Of a DNA stretch of 64,000 nt, positions 10,621 to 21,725 are shown piece by piece. Every line of letters starts with the position of its first letter. Within the stretch, counting starts at the first letter, position 1. The notes under the pieces are model-generated. The model saw nothing but the letters and a program-made list of their open reading frames with translations, made no database searches and was not told the origin of the DNA. Source of the DNA: Diphasiastrum complanatum (taxonomy: Eukaryota > Streptophyta > Lycopodiopsida > Lycopodiales > Lycopodiaceae); assembly GCA_029204225.1 (NCBI GenBank), contig CM055099.1, forward strand, positions 56,825,512 through 56,889,511, in the 5' to 3' direction. The position numbers were made by a program, and so were the translations under genes.

Positions 10621-11760
10621 AAATTCAAAAAAACTTTAAAAACTAAAAGAAAAATAAAAGAAGGAAAAATAAAAAAATTAAAAAAAAAACATTAAAATTC
10701 TAAATAGCAAAAAAAAAAAAAAATTAAAATTGAAAATTTAAAATATTAAAAAAATCAAAATATTAAAAAGTTGTAAAATGTAAATATTTAAAAATTTCAA
10801 AAATTCAAATAATTTGAAAAGATAAAAGATTAAAAAATTTAAAATAATAAAATAAAATTTTAAAACTAAAAAAATTATAACTAAAAATTTTAAGAAATAT
10901 GAATTACCAAAAAATTGTAAGACCTTTTCGTTTCAAAAGATTTTGTGTTATACATTTTTTAGAATCTAATAAAAGAAAACTAAAATTTTTATTATATTTT
11001 GAAATGACATTAAAAAATAAAATCAATTGAAAATTCATTAAAATTTGAAACCTTTACATGAACAATACCCACAGTTTAAAACAATGAGGTGTCTAATTAA
11101 TTTTCTTTACATTGAATATTGAATTGTATGATATATTTTGTCCTTTTTCTATGTTATCTAATATTAAATTTTTTAACTTATAAACTATCTTTCATTTGGA
11201 TGATATTAACACTGTAATGTGAAGACAAAATGAAAGAATATGTGTGACACCCTTTTACAATAATGATAAAAAATTTAAAAATACATTCATTATAATTTGT
11301 AACATGATAAAACTATATTAAAACGAGTTTATTAAAATCTAAATATAATTGTTGTAATTTAATAAACATTTTTGTTTATATTAATAATTTTATTCCTAAA
11401 AAATAAAAAAAATAAAACTCTAATTTATTGTGATTGAGTTTTCATAATTATAATAACATATAGTGATAAAAAATAATATCTCCAAGAAACATATATGTAC
11501 ACTTTTAGAATAATTTAAAATTAAAACTTGTTAGTTTTATAAAATTTAATGCACATTTGAATACAATACTAAAAGATTATATATTTATCATTTCAGGCAC
11601 TATATATAATTGCAATTATTTTATTAACTATAAAAAATCAAATACATGTGATATTAAATATAATTGAGAGAATAAATTTTTTTATCATACAATAAATATG
11701 TTCAATAGACAGACAATTGACATTCTAAACATTCCACAAGTGATACAAAATAGTAATTTC
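10621..11760. other. AT-rich spacer
   Basis: About 1.1 kb of strongly A/T-biased sequence with long A-runs in the first 300 bp. No ORF or element end recognised. Base composition differs sharply from both sides. Confidence 0.7.
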
Positions 11761-11772
11761 TCTATTCTCAAT

Positions 11773-12473
11773 TGTGTTTATACATCCAAATATTTTTTTT
11801 GGTCATTATGAATTAGTAGAGGCTGACCATCACCATCGTGGTCACTGTCATCAACATCACCACTATCAATATATTCATCTTGGAGACCAGCAAAATTTAT
11901 AGGTTTGTCCTTTAGAGGACGTTGTGGCTCTGATGAGGCCACTTGTACTTTCTCACTATCTTGTGTAAATGACGCACCTACTTTATCGTCAACATTAGGC
12001 AGATTCTCTATAGTCACTACTCTCTAAAATAAATGCAAATTGAATGAAATCTTTTTTAACAACAATATAATTTTGTTCTTTTGTCAATGCACACACTATG
12101 GTGGTGCTAGTTCCATAACAAAGATCTAAAATCTAGTCATTTTTGTAAGAAAATAAATCAATCAATTCATTTATTAATCTTTGTGATTTTTGATATGGAT
12201 TAACCACATCTCAAGAGACGTTTGTAAACTGAAGCTTTCTGGTCCAAATTGAGAATGATAAAATATTAAAGACATTTTTCTAACGACAATGTTGTACAAC
12301 TCGACATTTGTCGAGTAGAGAGAAATAATCAACTAACATCATTTTAAAAGTGCCCATTGTAGACATTTGTTTTGTGTTTGTCAAATAAAAATAGAATAGA
12401 ATTAAAATCAATAATTGAAAAAAAATAAACTGTTAACATCAAAGAGATTAATCAAAATGAAATATTTCATACC
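11773..12473 (-). pseudogene. DNA methylase-like pseudogene, 3' part (AdoMet-binding end)
   Basis: On the minus strand fragments read NDVS*LFLSTRQMSS (about 12320), YHSQFGPESFSLQTSLEMW (about 12260), then RLINELIDLFSYKND, a TAG at 12133-12135, ILDLCYGTSTT, TKEQNYIVVKKDFIQFAF and a long acidic tail ending at a stop near 11778. DLCYGTSTT has the shape of the AdoMet-binding motif I (FxGxG-type) of N4/N6 DNA methylases (Pfam N6_N4_Mtase family), placed C-terminal as in the beta class. The region needs at least one frameshift correction and carries stops, so it is not functional. The domain call is inference from motifs; I could not run a profile search. Confidence 0.55.
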
Positions 12474-12784
12474 AAAATCATGGATTCATATCCATGTGTT
12501 TCATCTTTCAAAGCCTTTACTATAACAACAACTTGATTAGTGAAATGAAAAAAATAATTCTCCAAAGTGATGCAGTGGCAATCTCCTTAAATGATTCTAT
12601 CACATGGAGAATTTATTGATATGTAAAGGCAGACTCATCATAAGATGATTCCCTTAGCCTATAACCATACAGAATATCAACAATAACAAGAGTATAATCT
12701 TTCTTCGACACAATTTGGACAATATTCTTCACATCACAAATAAAAATAGCCCAATGCCACACACAGAGTGGATCTCTAGGATAT
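12474..12784 (-). pseudogene. DNA methylase-like pseudogene, central part (catalytic motif region)
   Basis: Minus-strand translation gives CDVKNIVQIVSKKDYTLVIV, then DILYGYRLRESSYDESAFTY, a TAA, ILHVIESFKEIATASLW, and after a frameshift in a T-run NQVVVIVKALKDETHGYESM. The positions of VDILYGYRL (DILY at 12667-12678) and the later KALKD-GYE segment match the DPPY catalytic motif and following helix of beta-class N4/N6 DNA methylases; the DPPY core itself is altered. A GTATGA donor-like sequence follows ATGATTTTG at 12473, so an intron may lie downstream. The right edge is the Copia-E insertion point. Confidence 0.55.
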
Positions 12785-12789
12785 GTTAA
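12785..12789. repeat. Target-site duplication of Copia-E (left), gttaa
   Basis: gttaa abuts the TG of the Copia-E 5' LTR and is repeated at 16302-16306 right after the CA of the 3' LTR. Confidence 0.9.
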
Positions 12790-13521
12790 TGTGAAAAATT
12801 GAAAAATTATCTATGTTAGATATAGGGTCTTATGTTTTTTGTATCAAGCATCTAGGTGTAGGATGTTGATAGGGTCAAATTTGGCATAGATGGCAAATTA
12901 TCCATTTCCACTTGTAATGCCACTATTGAGCCAAAATAGAGTAGGAGGCCAAACTCGTGCCAATTAGAGTGTAGACAAGTGTAATGCTTTTGTTTGATGA
13001 AGTTTAAGAGGTCCAATGGGATTTAGAGGTGGAACCATGAGTGGTCCAATAGAATTTGAGATATGCTTGAAAATGGTCCAATAGAATTTAGAGGTGAATG
13101 GATCTATGGTCCAATAGGATTAAGAGGTGACAAAAGTGTGGTCCAATCATGATTGAGAATTGTGGTAGCTCATGGATCTATTAGTCTCATTGTATTTCTC
13201 ATTTGGATCTAATTGATTTTGGGGATTGAGTGGATTGTGAGTGTTATTGGATTTCTAGCTTTCTCTCTCTATGTGAGAGCTATCATTGATTTTCTCTCTC
13301 TACTTGAGGAGATCAGCTTGTTTTTACTTAGATTATTTTTGGAACACTTCTCACACGTGTGAATTAGAGGTGGAAGTGATTGAATGCATGTAGTAGTGTG
13401 TTTTTGCCATAGAATCAAAGATAGATCTTGAATCTCAATCTAGTCTCGATCTAAGTGCATCCACACACCTTAGGAGATCACAACCACATGTAGTGGGCAC
13501 TCCACACGTGTCAAATTGACA
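12790..13521 (+). repeat. Copia-E 5' LTR
   Basis: 732 bp, TGTGAAAAATT...CAAATTGACA, followed at once by the primer-binding site. The last 155 bp and first 35 bp match the 3' LTR. Contains CACACGTGTG at 13352 and a phased CCAAT array. Confidence 0.9.
13010..13147 (+). promoter_or_regulatory. Five evenly spaced GGTCCAAT motifs in the Copia-E LTR
   Basis: GGTCCAAT occurs at 13010, 13043, 13075, 13108 and 13140, a spacing of 32-33 bp, with partly conserved sequence between (AATTTAGAGGTG). CCAAT is the core recognised by plant NF-Y complexes. A regulatory role is inferred; it may simply be a decayed 32-bp tandem repeat. Confidence 0.6.
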
Positions 13522-13533
13522 TGGTATCAGTGC
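13522..13533 (+). other. Copia-E primer-binding site (tRNA-iMet)
   Basis: TGGTATCAGTGC directly after the LTR; one mismatch to TGGTATCAGAGC. Confidence 0.85.
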
Positions 13534-14250
13534 CTACCTAAGGTTCTTATGCATTTTCATCCATTTGAGTGAAAACTTTTCATCAATCTTGAGCTAGAAA
13601 TAGTCAAGATCCATTTTCCAAGCTATCTTGTTCATTTTTGGATCAAAGGAGATCAATAGGGCATTGATTGGGTCTGAACCAGTACTGTATGGAATCAGGT
13701 GCTCAGACACGTGTGAGGAACAGCCAATTTCAGATTGAGAGTTCTCTCTTATGCTTGATCCATTTATCTTGTTTGATAGCTTGTTTTGAAGTTATTTCAT
13801 TACATTTGGTTGATCCAATCAAAAGTTATAAGCTTTTGAAGAGGGTTAGGTAGGGCACCTAGGCCTGTGTGGACACTTTTGGTTTGATCAATAGATTGCT
13901 TGTTTGATCTCTATTCATAGTTGTATGCTTACCAATCTCATTTATAAGTGATCTAGACATTGTTTTGAGATCATAGCCAATTTGTTTCATGCAATATCAT
14001 TGAGTTTGAGTCAAATTTGGTTACTTAGTGTATTTCACATGTGCTAAGAGTAAATGATCCTAAATTTGTCCATACTTCATTGTTTGATGTGAAGTAGATC
14101 TTGTTTTAGAGAGATTTGAATAGCTATTGAGAATTAATTCACATATAGTTGCAAGATCTTTCATAGGAGGTGATAGATCATCATTATTGGATCCTATTGA
14201 GAGTGTGAAGCAATATTTTTTGTTCATTTTTTTGGTCCTCTTCAACTTAG
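13534..14250 (+). other. Copia-E leader
   Basis: About 0.7 kb between primer-binding site and the gag ATG at 14251. No open frame of note; contains CACGTGTG near 13708. Confidence 0.7.
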
Positions 14251-15560
14251 ATGGCTTCAATGAGTTCATGCTTGTTGGAATCAAGTGAGAGATTGTCCAC
14301 TTCAAACTATGCAATCTAGAAGATGAGGATGGAGTCCATCTTGATCCTTCAAGATGTGATGGACATTGTTCTTGGCCTTGAAGAAGAACCACAAGTTCTT
14401 CAAGAGGTTAAAAAATACAAGAAGAGATCTAGGATGGCTCTCCACTACATTAAGATGAATGTCTCTAATGAGATATTGAGGGAGATAGGTACTTGCACAA
14501 TAGCCAAAGAAGCTTGGTATTGTCTCAAGACTATCTATGAGGCTAAGAATACCTCTAGGCTCCTCACTCTTAGAAATCAAATACTTCAAAGTAGCCAAAA
14601 GAGTGATGAGAGTGCATCTAGTTATGTTTTGAGAGTAAAGGACATTCATAGAGAGCTTGTTTGCATTGGTGATTCCATCAAATAACCTTGTCCAATCCTA
14701 TGCCATTAAGGAGGAGCTACCAAGCTTGGAGGCTCTCCAAAGTGTTCTTATATATGAAGAATTAAGACAAGAGTACAAGCTCTTGAGGATGGACAAGATT
14801 TCTCTCAATCATAATGACGGAAAAGCTCTCTTTTCCAAGGACAAGCATAAAGGGAGGATCAAGAACCAATATCAACAATCCACAAGCAAGGACAAAGCCA
14901 AATCCAAAGACCAAGATGGAGAGGAGGAGAATACCTCTCATGCTTCATCATCCAAGCTTAAGAAGAAGAAAATCAAGTGCTTTTATTGTGGCAAGAAAGG
15001 CCATTATGCCACCATTTGCTTCAAGAAGAAGAATCAACTCAAGAAAGCCAACATCACCAATGAGAAGAAAGACACTATTGCAAGTGATGGAGAGGGATCT
15101 CTTATGGTCTCTAGTTTCTCATCCTCTCCTTTCAAGAAGGATGGCTTATGGTATATTGATAGTGGAGCTTCTTCACATATGTGTAGCTCCAAGGACTCTT
15201 TCTCTTCTATTGCACCTTATGATGGAGCCAAGAAATCAATATACACTACAAATGACTTTGAATGTCCTATTGAAGGCATAGGGAACATTTACTTAAAGCT
15301 TGCATCTTCTAAAGTGCTTTCTCTTTCTAAAGTTTTTTATGTGCCTAAGCTTACTAAGAATCTCATTAATGTTGGCCAATTGCTTGATAATGGCCTCGAT
15401 GTGAAATTTAATTTTGATACTTGCACTATCAAGAAGAATGATGAGATACTTGCATTAGGATCTAGATTTGGAGGCATCTATAAACTAGATCCAAATGAAT
15501 ATGTGAATGCTTGTAATGTTTCTCTTGTGATCAAGCTCTCTATGGAGGAATTATGACATA
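14251..15560 (+). pseudogene. Copia-E gag-protease
   Basis: Starts MASMSSCLLESSERL at 14251. A TAG replaces the conserved Trp of the YxIWKxRM motif near 14312. Gag continues to about 14685, then shifts to the 14657-15556 frame. That frame carries the CCHC knuckle CFYCGKKGHYATIC (near 14980), protease active site WYIDSGASSHM (near 15155) and VFYVPKLTKNLINVGQLL. TGA replaces the Trp of the pre-integrase LWH motif at 15554. Three lesions only, so the copy is moderately young. Confidence 0.85.
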
Positions 15561-16078
15561 AGAGGTTGGGACATCCCAACTACAAATCCATGCTCTCTAT
15601 GATCAAAGAGGCCAAAGCTATTGGCTTGCCAAAATCATTTTCCAAGGAGATCAAGCCTTGTGAGGCTTGTGCTATTGCTAAATCTCACAAAAGCCATTTA
15701 CAAGATCTTCAAAAATCATGCATCCTTTGGATTTGATCCACTCGGATGTGCATTTCTCATCAACTATAAGCAAGGGAAGAGCTACTTGTTTTGTTACTTT
15801 CATTGATGATTTCACAAGATTCACTTGGATATATCTTCTTGCTTCTAAATCTATGGTGTTTGATCATTTCCTTATTTTCAAAGCTTATGTAGAGAAGCAA
15901 TTCTCATTCAAGATTAAAGCTCTTAGATTGTGAGTGAAAAGCTTATTGGAGGAGAATCGATTTGGAGCATGTCAGCTCATCCGCTTATATTGCCGATCTA
16001 CTCACCAAGACTTTGAGCAAAAGTGCCTTTATCAAGCATAGATCTAATCTTGGAGTTATATCAAGATCAATCCTTAAA
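15561..16078 (+). pseudogene. Copia-E integrase start fused to RNase H end
   Basis: Pre-integrase (KRLGHPNYKSM, CEACAIAKSH) shifts near 15690 into the 15718 frame, giving LDLIHSDVHF (first catalytic D) and FIDDFTRFTWIYL. After KIKALRL at 15930 the sequence jumps to the RNase H tail EKLIGGE, ADLLTKTLSKSAFIKH and ISRSILKSS. Everything between is deleted. Confidence 0.8.
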
Positions 16079-16102
16079 TCTTCATAGATAATTTTTTAGG
16101 AG

Positions 16103-16301
16103 TGTGAAGAATTGAAAAAGATTATCTATGTTAGATATTGTGAGTTAGAGTTGGAAGTGATTGAATGCATGTAGTAGTGTGTTTTGCCATAGAATCAAAG
16201 ATAGATCTTGAATCTGAATCTAGTCTTGATCTTACTGCATCCACACACCTTAGGAGATCACAAGCACATGTAGTAGGCACTCCACACATGTGAAATTGAC
16301 A
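16103..16301 (+). repeat. Copia-E 3' LTR, internally deleted
   Basis: 199 bp, TGTGAAGAATTG...GAAATTGACA; both ends match the 5' LTR but about 530 bp after TTAGATAT are gone, including the CCAAT array. Confidence 0.9.
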
Positions 16302-16306
16302 GTTAA
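16302..16306. repeat. Target-site duplication of Copia-E (right), gttaa
   Basis: Matches 12785-12789. Confidence 0.9.
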
Positions 16307-16700
16307 TGATCGGAGGAGTGGATCCACAATAGACTTTGCATCCATCATTCCCGTTTGTCTCTCCTTCTCTAATTGGACCAAATCCATATGAGCTAAAAAA
16401 AATTCAAGAACAAGACACTCCAAGGAACGGGGGCTCACTCTTGATTTCTGACTCAATCAACAACCTTGTCAATCTTAACATTGAAATATGAAATCAAAAT
16501 TGATAAGAATTCATGAGAATGATAGCATATTAGAAAGCTAAAACATTGAAACTCACAATATTCTTGAAAGCAATATAAACTTGCTTCAGTGCTTCTTTAG
16601 AATTGGATTGAGCACTTGTTTCTAAGGGAGCAGTTTAGTCTGATTATCATTTGCTCTCGCATTCTCATATATGTCTTATGCCTGCAACTCAAAGATGACT
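16307..16700 (-). pseudogene. Methylase-like pseudogene, upstream exon remnants
   Basis: Minus strand next to the Copia-E junction. Two exon-like segments lie between splice-like signals: TTGAGTTGCAG before about 16683 and GTGAGT near 16556. The first reads DIYENARANDNQT and, after an indel, SAQSNSKEALKQVYIAFKNI. The second (about 16474-16307, after AATGTTAAG) is open in two competing frames, for example SYGFGPIREGETNGNDGCK or LVQLEKERQTGMMDAKSIV. The latter frame continues through the duplication into 12784 and downstream, as expected if one exon was split. Which frame is ancestral is unclear. Confidence 0.45.
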
Positions 16701-16904
16701 TAAATAAACATGCTTGTTAAAATAAAAAAATCAAACCCAATAAGAAAAAACATTGAAATCAAGCTATAAAATAAATCAGATGATACCAAAGATCAATACC
16801 ACGTATCGACATGAGATATCACATGTAATACAAATACGAGCAAATGATACTGCGTATCAATTTGTCATATCATTGAGGCAAATGATAAATGAGGTGATAT
16901 AAAC

Positions 16905-17234
16905 TTACTGCTCAAACTCGTTTGCCATTTCTTCTAGTGATAAATCTAGGGACTTCACATGAGAAAGAATCGAAATAATAATTTTCTCGTCTTTGATTCC
17001 TTGCATAGACCTCCAGTAGGTAATTTTCATATCAATAGGAAGAGTTTTAATGGACACATCAGTTGTCCAATCCTCCATTGTTATCCTCTTAGGTGGCGGA
17101 GGTCTGCGGGCTATAGAGACCTTTGATGGTGATTTCCCATCACCAAGCGGGTGACCCATCCTATGTTTCTTATGGGTGACTTTTTGTGGGCCTAAGGGAC
17201 ATTTCAATGAATCTAAGGAAGGAGTACATTGCAT
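16905..17234 (-). pseudogene. Possible first exon of the same minus-strand gene
   Basis: 109-codon open frame on minus beginning MQCTPSLDSLKCPLG and ending SLDLSLEEMANEFEQ, where the stop overlaps a consensus splice donor (CA|GTAAGT). Lys/Pro-rich start, mixed acidic helix at the end. No family recognised. Link to the methylase-like exons rests on strand, spacing and the donor site only. Confidence 0.35.
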
Positions 17235-17902
<668 letters not shown>

Positions 17903-18489
17903 TCAAATCTCCTCTTGACAAGTCAAGACCAAAACCTTTTAAAACCCTTTAATCATAAACCAACAAGGAAAAACATAGCTGAAAAGCATACAATACTAGT
18001 AAAGCATTGTAAAGTAAAACATATTTCAAGACATCCAACTGGTACCTACTGCCATCCCACACACAAAACGACACAAGTTAGCACAGTGAGGAAGACAGGT
18101 GTCAACGCTGAATGTTAGTTGTTATCCATGTACAAAAAAAGTTTACTTAGCTAATCAGTATGCAGTAATGGTTCTAGTCCTTATCTTCTTAATTTAATAA
18201 ATCAAATATGCATTTAAAAATAAGTTGTACGAGATATATAGAAAATTGCAAACAAGTAAGTAGCTTGGACCGGTACATAAAGTGTGGGGAAAATCCATGC
18301 CATACCAACATTCCTACTTGTAAACATGTAATGTACGATTCTTGTAACTTCTTGAGCAAATCCATGCTTTACAAGAGTCTGCAAGCTATCTTACCACTAT
18401 ATTATATTTGAACCATGATCGTGATTTAAAACACAATTAAACACAATACCCATATGCATAGATAAAACAGTTTGTAACCACTTATTTAA
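17903..18489. other. Spacer, no gene seen
   Basis: No recognisable domains; the 75-codon open frame starting 17891 has no coding character. Confidence 0.5.
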
Positions 18490-19080
18490 AGTAAGTGGTC
18501 TAAAGGGCAAGATCAAGTGGATGCTTCTTCAAGTGTCAAAAACAAGGATAGATCAAAGCTCAAGTGCTTCTATTGTGGCATCAAAGGACACTTTGCAAGT
18601 GAGTGCTACAAAAAGAAGAGAGATAAAGGAGACAAGCAAGGTAATCTCTTGATGATGATGGTTTGGATGTTCAAGATGAAAATGATGATGCTTTTGTGAT
18701 GTCTTCATGTATGCTTGCTAATGATGTCAGATCTTCTTTGGTGGATTGATAGTGGAGCAAGTTTACACATGACCTTGCACAAAGAGTATTTCACTTTTTT
18801 GCTGGCATATGGAGATGACAAGAGGGTGATCTACATGGCCAATGATGGTGAGTGTGCAATCAAAGGGATTGACACAATTCCATTTCTCTCTCTACAAATA
18901 GGAATGATCATTTGGATGATGCTTTGTTTATTCCATCTATTACCAAGAATTTTCTTAGTGTGAGTCAAATGCTAAGTAAAGGCCTCAAGGTGGAGTTTGA
19001 TGGAGATTCTTGTATGATTAAAAGGATGTCTTGATTAGAAAAGGTAAAAGACAAGGGAAGTCATTGGAGGTAACAGAAAG
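18490..19080 (+). pseudogene. Copia-A1 gag zinc knuckle and protease
   Basis: CFYCGIKGHFASEC (near 18565) is a complete CCHC knuckle. After a frameshift, LLWWIDSGASLHM (near 18737) is the aspartic protease active site, followed by YMANDGECAIKGID. Similar to A2 at 26569-27405 but with more lesions. Confidence 0.75.
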
Positions 19081-19467
19081 AAGGTTGTGATAGGTCTTCC
19101 AAGTTCCTTAAGTGGCATCAAACATTTGAATGATCATTTGAAGGATGTTTTGTTTATTCCATCTATTACCAAGAATTTTCTTAGTGTGAGTCAAATGCTA
19201 AGTAAAGGCCTCAAGGTGGAGTTTGATGGAGATTCTTGTATGATCAAAAGGAAGGAGGTCTTGGTTAGAAAAGGTAAAAGACAAGGGAATTTGTTCAAAC
19301 TAGATGCTTGTGTTATTGCTAACCAAGTTGGATGTGCTACAAGAGAACAAATACCTATTCAAGAGGTTTGGCATAAAAGGATGGGGCACCTCAACTTCAA
19401 GTCATTGGAGGTAACAGAAAGAAGGTCGTGATAGGTCTTCCAAGCTCCTTAAGTGGCATCAAACATG
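18904..19467 (+). repeat. Tandem duplication within Copia-A1
   Basis: The segment from AATGATCATTTG to GGCATCAAACAT is present twice, 18904-19127 and 19130-19467. The first copy lacks about 120 bp in its middle. Shared blocks such as CCAAGAATTTTCTTAGTGTG and GTAACAGAAAGAAGGT are almost identical, so the duplication is younger than most lesions around it. Confidence 0.8.
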
Positions 19468-20500
19468 TTGTGAGTCTTGTGCTTTGTCTAAGTCACATAG
19501 ACAACCTTATACTAGATCTACATCTAGATCTACAAAGCCTTTTCAACTTGTACATTCGGATATTCATGGATTTACTACAACTAGAAATAGTGGAGCTAAG
19601 ATGTATGTAGCATTCATTGATGATTTTAGTAGTTTTTGTTGGATCTATCTACTCCAGAGTAAGGATGAAGTGTATGATGTCTTTATCAAGTTCAAGAATG
19701 CAAGGGAGAACCAATTTTTCACAAGAATCAAGTGCTTAAGGAGTGACAATGGTGGTGAGTACATATCTACCAAGTTCAAGGCCTTTTGTGATGAGCATTG
19801 GATCAAGAGGGAGTATACAACATCAAGGACCCACAATAAAATGGAGTGGCTGAAAGGAAGAATAGGACTTTATGTGAAAGTGCCAAAGCCATGAGGCTAA
19901 ATGCTAATCTTGACAAACCATTTTGGGATCAAGCATTGTTGTGTGCCAATTTCTTGTGCAATAGGTGGCCGAGTGCTATTTTGGATGGAAGGACACCTTT
20001 TGAGATGCTATTCATGAGGAGGTCAAGTGTCAACCTTCTAAGAACCTTAGGATGCACATGCTATGTCAACATTACTCTTGATGATTGGACCAAAGAGGAT
20101 CCATCTTCAAGAAGAGGTATTTTTGTTGGATATAGTGAGGTGAGTAAAGCCTACAAGGTTTACATTCCTTCTACTAACAAAGTGATTGTTGGTAGAGATG
20201 TCATCTTTGATGAGGGGAACATTCCAAAAGTGTCTTCAAGCATGATTGATAAAGGTGTGGATGGATCTAACATTCTTAATGTTGATGTAAAGGATCCTAC
20301 TTTGGATGGTGATGATGATGGACCTTCATCAAGTCAAAGGCCAAGGAGAACATCAAGGGGAAGGCAAGTGCCTTCAAGTACCTTCAAGTATCACATATAA
20401 TGAAAAGGGTAAGCAAGTAGTTTTTGAAAATTATGTTGCTTACCTAACCTCTTTTGAAGAACTTACAAGTGTAGATGAAGCAAGGAAAGAAGAGGAGTGA
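19130..20500 (+). pseudogene. Copia-A1 pre-integrase and integrase
   Basis: Pre-integrase HKRMGHLNFKSLEV (near 19372), zinc part ESCALSKSHR, core LVHSDIHGF (first catalytic D near 19555), LRSDNGGEYIS (second D near 19745), then a frameshift before AERKNRTLCE (catalytic E near 19850). Downstream LGCTCYVNITLDD and VGYSEVSKAYKVYIPS are the usual integrase C-terminus. The linker to reverse transcriptase (VAYLTSFEEL, IQAMDLEYQALMENQ) is present, but the reverse transcriptase that should follow is not. Confidence 0.8.
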
Positions 20501-20509
20501 ATCCAAGCA

Positions 20510-20919
20510 ATGGATCTTGAGTATCAAGCTCTTATGGAGAATCAAACATCTTTTGGAAGATCTTCTTGTGTAGATGATGCTATGCAAGTGGATGGATGTT
20601 ATCATGCTATAAATTCAAGTAATGGATTTGGAAAGCAAGGTTTGTTCAATGACTTTGATGGTCAAGTTGATGATCAAGAGGTTGATCTCAAAGGGCTTTA
20701 ATTAGTCAAAAGGAGAGTTGGCAATTTGGAGCTAGTCAAGAGCATCAAAGGAGAGGTAATTGGCAAATATGTTATGGATTTATTTTTGCAGCTTATTGAA
20801 GACTCAAATAAGGTCAAAGATGCAGCAAGGAAGTGTTTTTCAAGTTTACTTTACTTGTACTATCTCATGTTTGAGCATTTTCATGTTGATGTGTGCAAAT
20901 TGTCAAGATATGGTCAAAC
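20510..20919 (+). pseudogene. Copia-A1 unidentified segment replacing reverse transcriptase
   Basis: After MDLEYQALMENQT the frame reads VDDAMQVDG, NGFGKQGLFNDFDG, then in other frames GNLELVKSIKG, VMDLFLQLIEDSNKVKDAAR, YLMFEHFHVDVCKLSRYGQ. The same blocks in the same order occur on minus at 25480-25170 in A2. No match to the reverse transcriptase motifs. Cut at 20919 by Copia-B1. Confidence 0.65.
20915..20919. repeat. Target-site sequence caaac at the Copia-B1 junction
   Basis: caaac precedes the terminal TG of the B LTR. Uninterrupted family-A sequence at 25152-25185 (inverse) reads ...GGACAAACTAGC..., so the insertion was at caaac/tag. The reverse complement, gtttg, abuts the other B LTR end at 36259-36263. 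Confidence 0.8.
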
Positions 20920-21708
20920 TGACAAAATCTCCAGAATTCACACATGTGGGAATGATACACAAGTATGATAGATCTTATTAAGCTTTATGATTAGCACAAT
21001 AATCTGATTCTAGATTGAATAGCAAGATCTAGTACAGAACTTATGGCTTAACCACAATCTAGCATGCTAAGAATTAGAGAATGATAGCAATGAATCATAA
21101 ATGAGCAAAAGTACAAGAAATTAGTGTATGAGCATTAGACTCAACACGAGTTAGAGAGAGAAAATGAGAGACATCAAGCAAAATTGGTGTAGATCCAAAA
21201 TGGCATGGAATAGTTGCAAAGCTTTGGTTCTTCATAAAAAAATATGAGAATAGCTACACATATTTATGGAGTTTGAGGTAGCGTGAGGTATAACCACATC
21301 CATCCACCTTTCAATCACATCTAAAGTGAAAACTAGAGTCTATGTGACATTTGTCACATCTCATGCATGTATCTCTACCTACTTTTACCAAGTGTCCTAG
21401 TTCTAACTAGAATTGTACAAATCATCATGCATGTGTCCATTTCACTTTGTGCATGCCTTGCATGTCACTATGGATCACTTACAATAAATGCATGTGATAT
21501 GCCACGAGTCTCTAGAAGCATATTATTGCTATTTCTAAGTTTACAATCTATATGCAAGTTGTATTCAACCAACTAGACATGTGAAACTCATATAGCTCGA
21601 GTTTCATCTAGGCCAAATTTGACATTTACAATTATAAAACAAATACTTGCATAGTACAAAGTTTGTAGCAATCCTAAAGTCAAGATGGATTATTTTTCAA
21701 TTTAAACA
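20920..21708 (-). repeat. Copia-B1 3' LTR
   Basis: 789 bp; minus strand starts TGTTTAAATTGAAAAATAA and ends TTTTGTCA. Homologous to the fragment 36264-36585 and the shortened LTR 33937-34246. Contains CACATGTG near its 3' end. A polypurine stretch (TTTTTAGGAAGAG on minus, 21709-21721) precedes it. Confidence 0.8.
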
Positions 21709-21725
21709 CTCTTCCTAAAAACAAT

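Larger units (their letters stand above)
12790..16301 (+). mobile_element. Copia-E, internally deleted element with target duplication
   Basis: Complete insertion: 5' LTR 12790-13521, primer-binding site, gag-protease, start of integrase, C-terminal end of RNase H, 3' LTR 16103-16301, flanked by gttaa. A deletion at about 15933 removes the second half of integrase, all of reverse transcriptase and most of RNase H. The 3' LTR also lost about 530 bp. It sits inside the methylase-like pseudogene. Confidence 0.9.
18490..20919 (+). mobile_element. Copia-A1, 5' part, interrupted by Copia-B1
   Basis: Plus-strand copy of family A: gag zinc knuckle, protease, a local duplication, pre-integrase, integrase, linker, then the family-A unidentified segment instead of reverse transcriptase. 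It stops at 20919, where an LTR of family B begins. The apparent continuation lies at 36263-35398 in reverse orientation (see findings). Confidence 0.8.

Noticed and set aside
11778-12017. 79-codon acidic ORF as a stand-alone exon behind a TTTTAG acceptor
   Set aside because: The reading frame continues upstream without a splice into the methylase-like ILDLCYGTSTT segment, so the acceptor is probably incidental.
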